This document shows, piece after piece, positions 35,169-42,818 of a stretch of DNA of 64,000 bases. Made by a program: the position numbers and the translations under genes. Location of the stretch: contig OZ244935.1 of the NCBI GenBank assembly GCA_965222005.1, positions 2,914,001-2,978,000 of the forward strand. Reading direction: 5' to 3'. How positions within the stretch are numbered: position 1 is the first letter of the stretch; every line of letters starts with the position of its first letter. The notes under the pieces are model-generated. The model was not told where the DNA came from, made no database searches, and saw only the letters and a program-made list of their open reading frames with translations. This DNA is from CBDCTM01 sp965222005 (lineage in GTDB: Bacteria > Bacteroidota > Bacteroidia > Chitinophagales > Saprospiraceae).

Positions 35169-36389
35169 GTGAACCTAACGATACAGCTTATAGGATCTCT
35201 TTTGACACTATGTCTTGCTTGGCCAATGTATGCACAGCCGGACACTCTCCCTGGTGCCAACAACGATGTTTATCACCGAAAGCTAAAAGAAACGGAAGTG
35301 AAATTTCTTTACAGTTATTATGAGCAGGATGGCAAACATTCCCCCGTGCTGGGCGGTGAAGGAACCGAATATCTGACAGACCATGTCGGCAAAATTATCG
35401 TGAACATTCCTGTTAAGAATAATTCTCTGAGCCTGATGGCGGGTATTGATCACTACACCTCTGCTTCTACGGATAATATAAATCCAGCTTCCATATCGTC
35501 AGCCTCAGTGGTGGATGACCGAATTTATTTTTCCGGAGCCTTTGCAAAGGAAAAAAATAAAAAAGGGTTTGAATATGGTATGAATGCAGGCTATTCAACG
35601 GAATGGGATGTCACTTCGTATTCCACCGGAGGCTATGCAGCCCGAACATTCAACAAAGGAAACAGCCAGTTGAACCTAACCCTCCAGCACTTTTCGGATC
35701 GCTGGGAGCTGATATTTCCGGTGGAGCTTAGGAATCAATTGCCTTTCGATAGTGTGGATTGGCGGCATGTGGTAGATATAAGTATTTCATACTCACAAGT
35801 GCTTACCCAAAAATTACAATTTTCTCTCTCCGCTGAAGCCATCATTCAACAGGGATATTTATCTACACCCTTTCATCGGGTTTATTTTAAAGACCGCTTT
35901 TTGCCAGGGGTGGAAAATCTGCCTCGGCAGCGTATCAAGTATCCTTTTGGTATTCGGCTCAATTATTTTGTGACGGACTTTTTGGTGGCCAGAACTTTTT
36001 ACCGCCTTTATTTTGACGATTTTAATATCCGGGCACACACAGCGTCCATCGAGCTGCCTGTAAAACCATTAGCCTTTCTGGCGGCCATTCCTTTCTATCG
36101 CTTTCATACCCAATCGGCGGCTACCTATTTTGCCAAAATTGATGAACACCACTCCTCCGCAACCTACTTTACTTCCGACTACGATCTGTCTGCTTTCCAA
36201 AGCCACAAAATTGGGCTCGGCATTCGCTATGCGCCCATAAATGGCCTGTTCCGAACAGGAGCTGTAGGTTCGAAAATCAAGCGCATCGCCCTGGATAAAA
36301 TAGAAGCCAGAGCGGCCAACTACCATCGCTCTGATGGTTTGAAGGCATGGATCGGCAGTATTCAATTATCATTTTCCATTAATCACTGA
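35169..36389 (+). CDS. DUF3570 outer-membrane beta-barrel protein
   Basis: I chose the GTG at 35169, which gives the signal peptide MNLTIQLIGSLLTLCLAWPMYAQ and starts 11 bp after the preceding stop; a TTG at 35142 inside the previous gene is less likely. The mature ~380 residues have DUF3570 features: KFLYSYYEQDGKHSPVLGG near the start, aromatic alternating strands, and a long barrel with FGIRLNYFVTDFLVARTFY. DUF3570 proteins are uncharacterised predicted barrels that occur with ApbE-type flavin transferases and DUF4266 peptides, as here. Role inferred: outer membrane component of the module. Confidence 0.8.
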   Translation: MNLTIQLIGSLLTLCLAWPMYAQPDTLPGANNDVYHRKLKETEVKFLYSYYEQDGKHSPVLGGEGTEYLTDHVGKIIVNIPVKNNSLSLMAGIDHYTSASTDNINPASISSASVVDDRIYFSGAFAKEKNKKGFEYGMNAGYSTEWDVTSYSTGGYAARTFNKGNSQLNLTLQHFSDRWELIFPVELRNQLPFDSVDWRHVVDISISYSQVLTQKLQFSLSAEAIIQQGYLSTPFHRVYFKDRFLPGVENLPRQRIKYPFGIRLNYFVTDFLVARTFYRLYFDDFNIRAHTASIELPVKPLAFLAAIPFYRFHTQSAATYFAKIDEHHSSATYFTSDYDLSAFQSHKIGLGIRYAPINGLFRTGAVGSKIKRIALDKIEARAANYHRSDGLKAWIGSIQLSFSINH

Positions 36390-36392
36390 ATT

Positions 36393-37775
36393 ATGAAAAA
36401 CCTCTTGCTCCTCCTCGGCCTGCTAATCCCAATGATCGGCTTTTCGCAAGACTGGCGTGTAATACAAATCGGCCAATGCCCTACTACCGATTCGTATGAT
36501 CTGGTGTTGGCAGATGGACAAAATGACGGCCTGCAACGCCTCTATGTTACTACTAAAGACGGCGGTGTGTATGAATGGACTTATGAAAGCGGAAGTTGGA
36601 CGATGAGCCATACGGTACATCCAGGGCCTCTCAATCACCTGATGCACATTGCCGCCGGTGAAGCTAGGAATGATGGCCTCGTGCGGATTTATTTTGCAGA
36701 ATGGGCCCAGTCCGCCAGAATTTTTGAAGCAAGCTGGATGGGCAGTAGCTGGCAAATACAGCTCATTGGCACTGCTCCCGACATTAACACGGGGGTAGTA
36801 GTAGGTGCTGGTAGAAATGATGGTAAGAATAGGTTGTATGTGTCTGGAGCTTACGGGCTGAGCGAGTGGAGCTGGGAGGGTGACAAGTGGAATGCAATGG
36901 CTATTTCCGATACCTATCACGAGGTGAGCGGAGAGATCGGCGATGCCCGCAATGACGGCATCAATCGGATTTTGATGAACACCAATTGCCTGAGCGAGTT
37001 GAGTTGGGTAAATTCTGCCTTTCAGCAAAACAACCTTGAATGTAGTGTGGAAACTTGGCCCGATGCCGTCCAAATTGGTGAGGGGCGCAATGATGGCGTT
37101 CAGCGTATATACGTGAACACCACAGCTTTGGCCGATGGACGTTGGGAATACAGTTGGAATGGAAGTGGTTGGGATACCAGAGTCATTGAATCCACTCCCC
37201 ATCGTGGTGATATTCATTTGGCCAGGCTCAAGGCGGATGGCCGCAACCGGGTGTACACCACCAGCTCAGCTTATTGGGCTGGACCGGCAAACGATCTTTT
37301 TGAGTATGAATGGGATGGAAATGATTGGGTGAAAACAGGCAGTGTGGTAGATGCTGTATCCGGTGCTACAGCTATGCTGGCTTCGGGGGTGGGCCGAAAT
37401 GACGATACCTTGAGGATGTACACGCCCAATTATGTGACAGGTGGAATTTATGAAATTACACACAGCCAGCCGTTCGTCAAAAGCACCACTTCAGCAGACG
37501 AATACCCAGGTAGCCCCTTACAGTTTGAGGTATTTCCTAACCCCTGGTACAAAGGAAATCTAAAAGTGCAACTCAGTTCTGGCACTTTAACCAACCGGTT
37601 TGATGTAGAGTTGGTCAATCATCTGGGGCATCGGATTTGGTATAAATACGGAATCGGAGGATCGGAAAAGTTAGAGATAGAACTGAGCTGCGCAGCATGC
37701 AGTCCAGGTATATATTTTTTAAAAATTACTGACAAGAGGGGAGTCCTGCTCAGTGAAAAAGTAGTAAAATTTTAG
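36393..37775 (+). CDS. T9SS type A cargo beta-propeller protein with a candidate flavinylation motif
   Basis: The protein has 460 residues. The signal peptide MKNLLLLLGLLIPMIGFS is followed by six or more propeller-like repeats of ~50 residues marked by GxGRNDGxxRIYV and W-x-W-x-G-x-x-W patterns. Residues 320-326 read D-A-V-S-G-A-T, matching the flavin-acceptor motif of FMN-binding proteins such as RnfG and NqrC, where the Thr is modified by an ApbE transferase. An ApbE domain is encoded two genes downstream. In this protein the motif falls at the place other blades use for a plain strand, so it may be chance. A type A sorting domain closes the protein (FEVFPNPWYKGNLKV, CSPGIYFLKI). Confidence 0.82.
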   Translation: MKNLLLLLGLLIPMIGFSQDWRVIQIGQCPTTDSYDLVLADGQNDGLQRLYVTTKDGGVYEWTYESGSWTMSHTVHPGPLNHLMHIAAGEARNDGLVRIYFAEWAQSARIFEASWMGSSWQIQLIGTAPDINTGVVVGAGRNDGKNRLYVSGAYGLSEWSWEGDKWNAMAISDTYHEVSGEIGDARNDGINRILMNTNCLSELSWVNSAFQQNNLECSVETWPDAVQIGEGRNDGVQRIYVNTTALADGRWEYSWNGSGWDTRVIESTPHRGDIHLARLKADGRNRVYTTSSAYWAGPANDLFEYEWDGNDWVKTGSVVDAVSGATAMLASGVGRNDDTLRMYTPNYVTGGIYEITHSQPFVKSTTSADEYPGSPLQFEVFPNPWYKGNLKVQLSSGTLTNRFDVELVNHLGHRIWYKYGIGGSEKLEIELSCAACSPGIYFLKITDKRGVLLSEKVVKF

Positions 37776-37778
37776 AGT

Positions 37779-38249
37779 ATGACCAGAAAAGAATTTCTAT
37801 CCAAATTGCCTGTTGGCGCAGCGCTGGCCTATTCGATGTTTTGTGGCGGGGGATGTCAGCATAAAGAAAAACTGGCAGAGGCAACTAATGAAAGTAAAGT
37901 ATTGCGGACCGATACATTATCCAACCCCAATGTGCCGACCGTAGATTTTACGATCGATCTCAACGAGCCGAAATACTCGAAATTAAAAAAGCCAGGTGAT
38001 TACGCGTTTTATGAAAATGCAATCATCGTATTTACTGAACAAGGAGAATATATCGCAGCTACTAAAATATGCACCGATGAATTTTTGCCACGCATTGTCT
38101 GGAAGGATGGCGAATATCTTTGCCAGGCGCACGGAGCTACTTTCGATAAATTAGGAAATGGTACTACTACCTACAATAATCTGGGAAAATATGGAATTCA
38201 AGTTTATCACACCGAGTTGCAAGGAAGCCTGTTGCACGTTTTTTCCTAG
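37779..38249 (+). CDS. Rieske-like lipoprotein with an incomplete ligand set
   Basis: The protein has 156 residues. The N-terminus TRKEFLSKLPVGAALAYSMF resembles a Tat-type signal (R-K-x-F-L), with a possible lipid-attachment Cys in CGGGC26. The C-terminal ~90 residues are Rieske-like: YIAATKIC98TD100 and YLC115QAH118GATFDKLGNG. Normal Rieske proteins bind 2Fe-2S with C-x-H and C-x2-H; here the first pair is C-T-D, so one histidine ligand is replaced by aspartate. It lies 3 bp after the propeller gene. It probably transfers electrons in the periplasm or has lost its cluster; only chemistry can decide. Confidence 0.75.
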   Translation: MTRKEFLSKLPVGAALAYSMFCGGGCQHKEKLAEATNESKVLRTDTLSNPNVPTVDFTIDLNEPKYSKLKKPGDYAFYENAIIVFTEQGEYIAATKICTDEFLPRIVWKDGEYLCQAHGATFDKLGNGTTTYNNLGKYGIQVYHTELQGSLLHVFS

Positions 38250-38277
38250 CCGGATAAGCGCTTCTCCCTTGGCGCTG

Positions 38278-39642
38278 ATGATTTGGCTTTTAGCCGTCCT
38301 TTGCTCTCCTTTATTGGCGCAGGATAGCCTGCGGTGGTTAACCCAATTTGAAGAGGCTAAAGAAATTGCCCGGAAGGAATCGAAGTACGTGTTGATTTAT
38401 TTTTCTGGCTCTGATTGGTGCAAACCTTGTATGAAAATGAAACGAGAAATTTTTGAAACCCCTAAATTTAAAGACTTTGCCAAGGAGCATCTGGTATGTT
38501 TGCTCGCCGATTTTCCCAGAAAAAGGAAAAACCAAGTTTCCGATGGGCAAAAAGAGCACAATGAAAAGCTGGCCGAAGTGTATGAATTTGATGGCATTTT
38601 CCCTCATGTGCTGCTCATTGATGAGGAAGGTCGGCTCATGACCAAAAGCGCTTATCAACCAGGCGGGCCAGATTTGTTTATCAACACGATTCGGCCTTTT
38701 TTCAAAAAAAGGGAAAAGCGGACATACAAAAAAGCTTTTATAGCGATGGGCTCTCAGTTTGAAGTCACAGCGGTGAGTGTGGAACAAACCGTGGCTGAGC
38801 AAGCAATAGCGGCGGCACAGCAGGAAATTGCCCGTATTGAAAAAATGATCTCTTCCTGGGATAGTGCTTCCCAAACCTCTGCTATCAATCGCCAGGCAGG
38901 CATTGGGCCCGTTGAAGTTGATAAGGAACTGTTCCGATTGATTGAAAGAAGTAAAAAAGTATCCACCCTCACCAATGGTGCCTTCGATATCTCTTTTGCC
39001 GGCATCGACCATGTTTGGCGTTTCGACGGCAGCATGGCCCGCCTTCCGGCTCCTGAAGCCATTGTTGCTTCCGTTGAAAAGATTAATTATCAAAACATAC
39101 TTCTGAATGAAAAGAGGCTAACTGTTTTTTTGAAAGAAAAGGGTATGAAAATAGGCTTCGGCGCCATAGGCAAAGGCTATGCGGCCAATAAGGCCCGCGC
39201 TGTCATGAAAAATTTGGAGATTGACAGCGGCATCGTAAATGCCGGTGGCGATTTGGTTGCCTGGGGGCATCAGCCTGGAGGGGATGCCTGGGAAATTGGC
39301 ATTGCCGACCCCAAGAAAAAAGGAGCTTGGCTGGCTTGGCTGCCCCTGGAGGATATGGCCATTGTTACATCAGGCAATTACGAACGCTTTGCACTCATTG
39401 ACGGCAGGCGCTACGCACATATTATCGACCCCCGCAGTGGATATCCCGTGTCGGGGCTTAAAAGTGTAAGTATCATCTGCCCCGATACCGAGCTGGCCGA
39501 TGCGCTGGCAACAGCGGTATTTGTGATGGGCGAAAAGAATGGCATGCATTTGATTAATCAATTGGAGCAAATAGAAGGCATCATTGTGAATAGTAAAGAC
39601 GAAATGCTCCTTTCCGATCACCTCCAACTCAACTATCGATGA
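38278..39642 (+). CDS. Thioredoxin-like domain fused to ApbE FAD:protein FMN transferase
   Basis: I chose the ATG at 38278 (MIWLLAVLCSPLLAQ, signal peptide). The frame is open back to 38158 inside the Rieske gene, where the reading is only a shadow. Residues ~20-145 are a thioredoxin-like fold with W-C48-K-P-C51 and the cis-Pro context FPHVLLID. From ~155 an ApbE domain follows: MGSQFEV, GFGAIGKGYAA, NAGGD, TSGNYER, HIIDPRSGYP, ADALATAVFVMG. ApbE links FMN from FAD to a Thr/Ser of exported proteins. The fusion suggests that thiol reduction and flavin attachment work on the same extracytoplasmic partners. The stop overlaps the next start (ATGA). Confidence 0.92.
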   Translation: MIWLLAVLCSPLLAQDSLRWLTQFEEAKEIARKESKYVLIYFSGSDWCKPCMKMKREIFETPKFKDFAKEHLVCLLADFPRKRKNQVSDGQKEHNEKLAEVYEFDGIFPHVLLIDEEGRLMTKSAYQPGGPDLFINTIRPFFKKREKRTYKKAFIAMGSQFEVTAVSVEQTVAEQAIAAAQQEIARIEKMISSWDSASQTSAINRQAGIGPVEVDKELFRLIERSKKVSTLTNGAFDISFAGIDHVWRFDGSMARLPAPEAIVASVEKINYQNILLNEKRLTVFLKEKGMKIGFGAIGKGYAANKARAVMKNLEIDSGIVNAGGDLVAWGHQPGGDAWEIGIADPKKKGAWLAWLPLEDMAIVTSGNYERFALIDGRRYAHIIDPRSGYPVSGLKSVSIICPDTELADALATAVFVMGEKNGMHLINQLEQIEGIIVNSKDEMLLSDHLQLNYR

Positions 39643-39851
39643 AAAACATCCTTTCTATAGTGTTGCTCTTGCTGGCTTTTCAAATCAGCTGCGTAAATGT
39701 TAAGCCCTACCAAAAGGTGTATTTAAACGATGAGGATATGGAACTTACCATCTCTGACTGCCTGCAATTTGAAGTAGCTTTTGAGTCTTACAGAGAAGGT
39801 GCTGCGGGGGCCTATGGTGGCAAAGTTGGGGGCGGATGCGGGTGTAATTGA
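39639..39851 (+). CDS. DUF4266 small lipoprotein ending in GGGCGCN
   Basis: The protein has 70 residues. MKNILSIVLLLLAFQISC is a lipoprotein signal with C18 as the lipid site. The mature peptide is about 52 residues: KPYQKVYLNDEDMEL, then FESYREGAAG, then a glycine-rich tail ending GGKVGGGCGCN with C67 and C69. This matches DUF4266, a family known from gene neighbourhoods with DUF3570, thioredoxin and ApbE but without known function. The start overlaps the preceding stop by four bases. The conserved CGC tail could bind metal, be modified or form a disulfide; this is inference. The gene ends 8 bp before the convergent KAS III gene. Confidence 0.88.
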   Translation: MKNILSIVLLLLAFQISCVNVKPYQKVYLNDEDMELTISDCLQFEVAFESYREGAAGAYGGKVGGGCGCN

Positions 39852-39859
39852 AGAAAAAA

Positions 39860-40912
39860 TCACCACCGTATCAAAGCTGAACCCCAGGTAAAGCCACTGC
39901 CAAAGGCTGCCAGACACACCAAATCGCCCTCCTTCACCTTGCCGGCTTCCCAGGCTTCGCAAAGTGCGATGGGAATGGAGGCGGCTGTTGTGTTGCCATA
40001 TTTTTGAATGTTGTTCCAGACCTGGTCGTCGCGCAGGCGCAGGCGGCGTTGTACAAACTGGCTGATGCGCAGATTGGCCTGGTGGGGCACGAGCAAATCG
40101 ATCTGTTCGGCAGTATAGCCATTCGTTTGAAGGGCTTCGTTGATTACTTCAGGGAATTTAGTAACGGCAAATTTGAACACATACTGCCCATCCATATTTG
40201 GAAAAAAACGCTCTTCCTTCCACATTTTATCCGTTACAAAAGCACCCCCATACTCCTGATCGGGATAGCCAAAATCTTTCATGTCTTCATGGATGGCGCC
40301 ACCGTGGCTGCCGGGGTTGATGTTGGCCAGGCGCTCGGCATGGTCACCATCGGCATGGAGATGAGTGGACAAAATGCCCTGCCCCTCATTGGTGGCCGGC
40401 TGGATGACCGCAGCACCTGCCCCATCACCAAAAATCACGGTGACGTTACGCCCCCGCGTAGTAAAATCCAGCCCCACAGAGTGAAATTCTGAGCCCACCA
40501 ACAGCACATTTTTATACATACCCGTCCGTACAAACTGATCGGCTATGGAAAGACCATACACAAAGCCACTGCATTGGTTGCGGATATCCAGCGCACCGAT
40601 ACCCTGTATGCCCATCATGCGTTGGAGCAGTACGCCACTGCCGGGAAAGTAGTAATCGGGACTGAGCGTAGCAAAAATGATAAAGTCCACATCCTGCGGG
40701 GTGATACCTGCCCGCTCAATAGCTATTTTGGCAGCTTCGGTACCCATAGTAGCGGTGGATTCTTTATGCTTTTCGGCATAGCGGCGTTCTACAATGCCGG
40801 TGCGTTCCTGTATCCATTCGTCGGAAGTATCCATGACCTTTGCCAGATCGTTATTGGTAACTACCTTTTTTGGCACATAGTAGCCGATACCTCCAATTTT
40901 TGATCGTTGCAT
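39860..40912 (-). CDS. fabH: 3-oxoacyl-ACP synthase III family protein (FabH-like)
   Basis: The protein has 350 residues. The N-terminal KIGGIGYYVPKKVVTN and SDEWIQERTGI are typical of ketoacyl-ACP synthase III. The catalytic triad is visible: C114 in RNQCSGF, H277 in VPHQANLR and N307 in YGNTTAAS. It joins acetyl-CoA (or another acyl-CoA) to malonyl-ACP to start fatty acid synthesis; the family also includes enzymes for other acyl chains, so the substrate is not certain. It is ~30 residues longer than E. coli FabH, with the extra part in the 190-230 region. It stands alone, with a -7 box 50 bp upstream. Confidence 0.88.
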   Translation of the reverse strand: MQRSKIGGIGYYVPKKVVTNNDLAKVMDTSDEWIQERTGIVERRYAEKHKESTATMGTEAAKIAIERAGITPQDVDFIIFATLSPDYYFPGSGVLLQRMMGIQGIGALDIRNQCSGFVYGLSIADQFVRTGMYKNVLLVGSEFHSVGLDFTTRGRNVTVIFGDGAGAAVIQPATNEGQGILSTHLHADGDHAERLANINPGSHGGAIHEDMKDFGYPDQEYGGAFVTDKMWKEERFFPNMDGQYVFKFAVTKFPEVINEALQTNGYTAEQIDLLVPHQANLRISQFVQRRLRLRDDQVWNNIQKYGNTTAASIPIALCEAWEAGKVKEGDLVCLAAFGSGFTWGSALIRW

Positions 40913-40961
40913 ACTTTTTAATTGTTGGATCGCCCGAAAGTGACACTTTTCTGCAACAATA

Positions 40962-40969
40962 CAAAATTA
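40962..40969 (-). promoter_or_regulatory. -7 box (TAATTTTG) of the KAS III gene
   Basis: On the minus strand TAATTTTG (plus CAAAATTA) fits TAnnTTTG and lies 49 bp upstream of the start codon. A good -33 partner is not seen at the expected distance. Confidence 0.45.
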
Positions 40970-41004
40970 GAGCGCTTGAAAAGAAGGTCTTTGTCAGCAA
41001 AAAA

Positions 41005-41667
41005 TTAATTCCAAACCAGCCGGCTACCGAGCTGTACACCCACAAAATAGGGTTTGCCTGCGGCCAGTTCCACTCCTATTCCCATATAATCATTGAGGTA
41101 ATAGCGCCATCCAAACAGGATGAACTGGGCGCTAAACTGTCGCTCTTTCTGGTCAATGTGGGCTGTAATGTCGGGAATACCCTCATCGGAATTGAGCAGA
41201 TAGTGATAGTGCCCCGAACTGGTTTTCCTTTTCGTTTGCGCAATGCCCACACGCAGGCCGGAATACATTTCCATATCGGGCCATTTTGAATAATGAAATA
41301 ACACCCGGCCACTGAGCGCGTTGCGGGAGCCTTGTATTTCCAGTATTTCAGTGAGGGGATTAGGCCTATTCACTCTGGTGGCTTCGGCAATGGTGAGGCT
41401 GGATTTGTAATGCATTCCTATCGACATGCCCAATTCCACCAAACGACCGGGCCGGTATCCTAGAGCCAGGCTGAAAGAAAGAGGCTTTCGCCTTTTGCCA
41501 TATATTTCGAGCCCGTCGAACAGGTCGCCGGTATGGAGGCCGGGAATAACGTACGCATTGAGTTGAGGATATTGCAAAGTACTGTTTGCTTCCTGGCTGT
41601 TTGCAGGTAGTTGCATGAGCGCCAGTGCAATGAGCAATGTGAGCAGAGAAGGGATCGGCTTTTTCAT
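41005..41667 (-). CDS. Predicted outer-membrane beta-barrel protein
   Basis: The protein has 220 residues with a signal peptide (MKKPIPSLLTLLIALALMQLPANSQ). The mature part has alternating strands with aromatic ends (FSLALGYRPGRLVELGMSIG, SGRVLFHYSKWPDMEMYSG, FSAQFILFGWRYYLNDYMGI) and ends in GVQLGSRLVWN, with a C-terminal aromatic region as in outer membrane barrels. No specific family is recognised. It precedes the KAS III gene on the same strand with a 92-bp gap but has no evident link to it. Confidence 0.65.
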   Translation of the reverse strand: MKKPIPSLLTLLIALALMQLPANSQEANSTLQYPQLNAYVIPGLHTGDLFDGLEIYGKRRKPLSFSLALGYRPGRLVELGMSIGMHYKSSLTIAEATRVNRPNPLTEILEIQGSRNALSGRVLFHYSKWPDMEMYSGLRVGIAQTKRKTSSGHYHYLLNSDEGIPDITAHIDQKERQFSAQFILFGWRYYLNDYMGIGVELAAGKPYFVGVQLGSRLVWN

Positions 41668-42144
41668 GGGAGTTTTTTGAGCATTACTAAAGCGAAATTT
41701 TTTTTATGGAAGCTTCGAAAACTTCCTCCTTTGTATTTTTTGAAGGTTTCTTTGGGGTGGTAATGTATACTCAAAATAAAATGGTTTGGGAATTTGTGCT
41801 ACTACAAACCATTGATTTTGAGGGTATGCCGATAAAGAAAGTGATTATATTTTCCCAAATCACTTTCGTATCGGTATATATTTGCCATGCGGCTTTCACT
41901 CATGTATTTATTTGCTTCTACCCAGCTCACTAGCCAGACAAGCCCAACGGCTTACTTTTAGCCAAAAAAAGGCATCTGCGCATAAAATATCTTTGCAGCT
42001 GAAATTATTGCAGGCCCAGACTTAAAATAGCGTTAAAGGATAAGAATGAATGGAAGCCCTTCCAAGCGGGTAGGCATACTTCTGACTTGTGACGTAGGGT
42101 ACGCGGGAAGGGCACAGCTCTGTTTGATCAACAAATAACAACAG
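41668..42144. other. Non-coding region between two minus-strand genes
   Basis: 477 bp without a convincing gene. A 75-codon plus-strand frame at 41706-41933 starts with a low-complexity peptide and has no support. The main structure is the inverted repeat at 41829-41874, listed separately. No tRNA-like fold or clear promoter was seen. Confidence 0.6.
41829..41874. repeat. Long inverted repeat in the non-coding region
   Basis: CCGATAAAGAAAGTGATT (41829-41846) pairs with AATCACTTTCGTATCGG (41858-41874) with one bulged base, leaving an 11-base loop. It has no T-run directly after it. It may be a terminator without T-run, an RNA structure or a protein site. Confidence 0.6.
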
Positions 42145-42711
42145 CTACTGCTCTGAGCGGTTGTAGTAATTGATGGCGTAGAGGAGTTTGTTGTGATAAT
42201 CTTCATTGATGAGCCCGGAATCGGGGAGCAGACTAACCGCTTCGGGGCTGCTTTCGATCTTCGATTTAATATTGTGCATGGAAGCTGCCACAAAATTGCC
42301 TTCCTCCTGTTCGATGGCAATTACATTATTGCCCATCGTGTATTCAAAGGAAGCTACCCGCTGGTCAAAGCCTCTTTGCACCAACAAATTTCTTCCATAA
42401 AGCGTCACTTTTCCCCAGCTCAATACATGGTAAAGTTTCCCCTTATAAAAACGATAGACCTGGCCATTGAAAGCGCAGCCCCAGTAGTTCAGTTCCTTCA
42501 CATTGGCTTTCATTCTGCGGCCTTCCTGCTCAAATACTACCTTGTCGCCAAACAAAGGAGAGCTCGGCTCCACAACTTTTCGGATACTCCCTTCATGAGA
42601 CAACTGCCAATTGAGCAAATCGGCCTCCGTATTGAAGAAACCGTTGTTGGGCTGAGAGATAAGCATTTGGCAAAGGAAAAGTGCTATAAGTAAGAAGGTC
42701 GTTTTTTTCAT
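42145..42711 (-). CDS. Exported protein of unknown function
   Basis: The ATG at 42711 gives MKKTTFLLIALFLCQMLIS, a typical signal peptide; the frame is open further back to 42798 but that part is not needed. The mature ~165 residues (NGQVYRFYKGKLYHVLSWG, NNVIAIEQEEGNFVAA) look beta-rich in the first two thirds with a helical tail. No family is recognised. It is divergent from the membrane glycosyltransferase-like gene at 42819. Confidence 0.65.
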   Translation of the reverse strand: MKKTTFLLIALFLCQMLISQPNNGFFNTEADLLNWQLSHEGSIRKVVEPSSPLFGDKVVFEQEGRRMKANVKELNYWGCAFNGQVYRFYKGKLYHVLSWGKVTLYGRNLLVQRGFDQRVASFEYTMGNNVIAIEQEEGNFVAASMHNIKSKIESSPEAVSLLPDSGLINEDYHNKLLYAINYYNRSEQ

Positions 42712-42818
42712 GGGAGGATATACGTTAATTTTGACATCTAAAATACAGAACATATTGGTTTTGACCAAAGGATTGGACAGATATTGAACTTCCTCCAATC
42801 TTTTATAATTTGGAGCGA

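Noticed and set aside
38158..38277. Upstream extension of the Trx-ApbE gene into the Rieske gene
   Set aside because: The peptide there is an out-of-frame reading of Rieske codons and would bury the signal peptide.
41706..41933. 75-codon plus-strand frame
   Set aside because: AT-rich, no family, no promoter or signal, spans the inverted repeat; likely chance.
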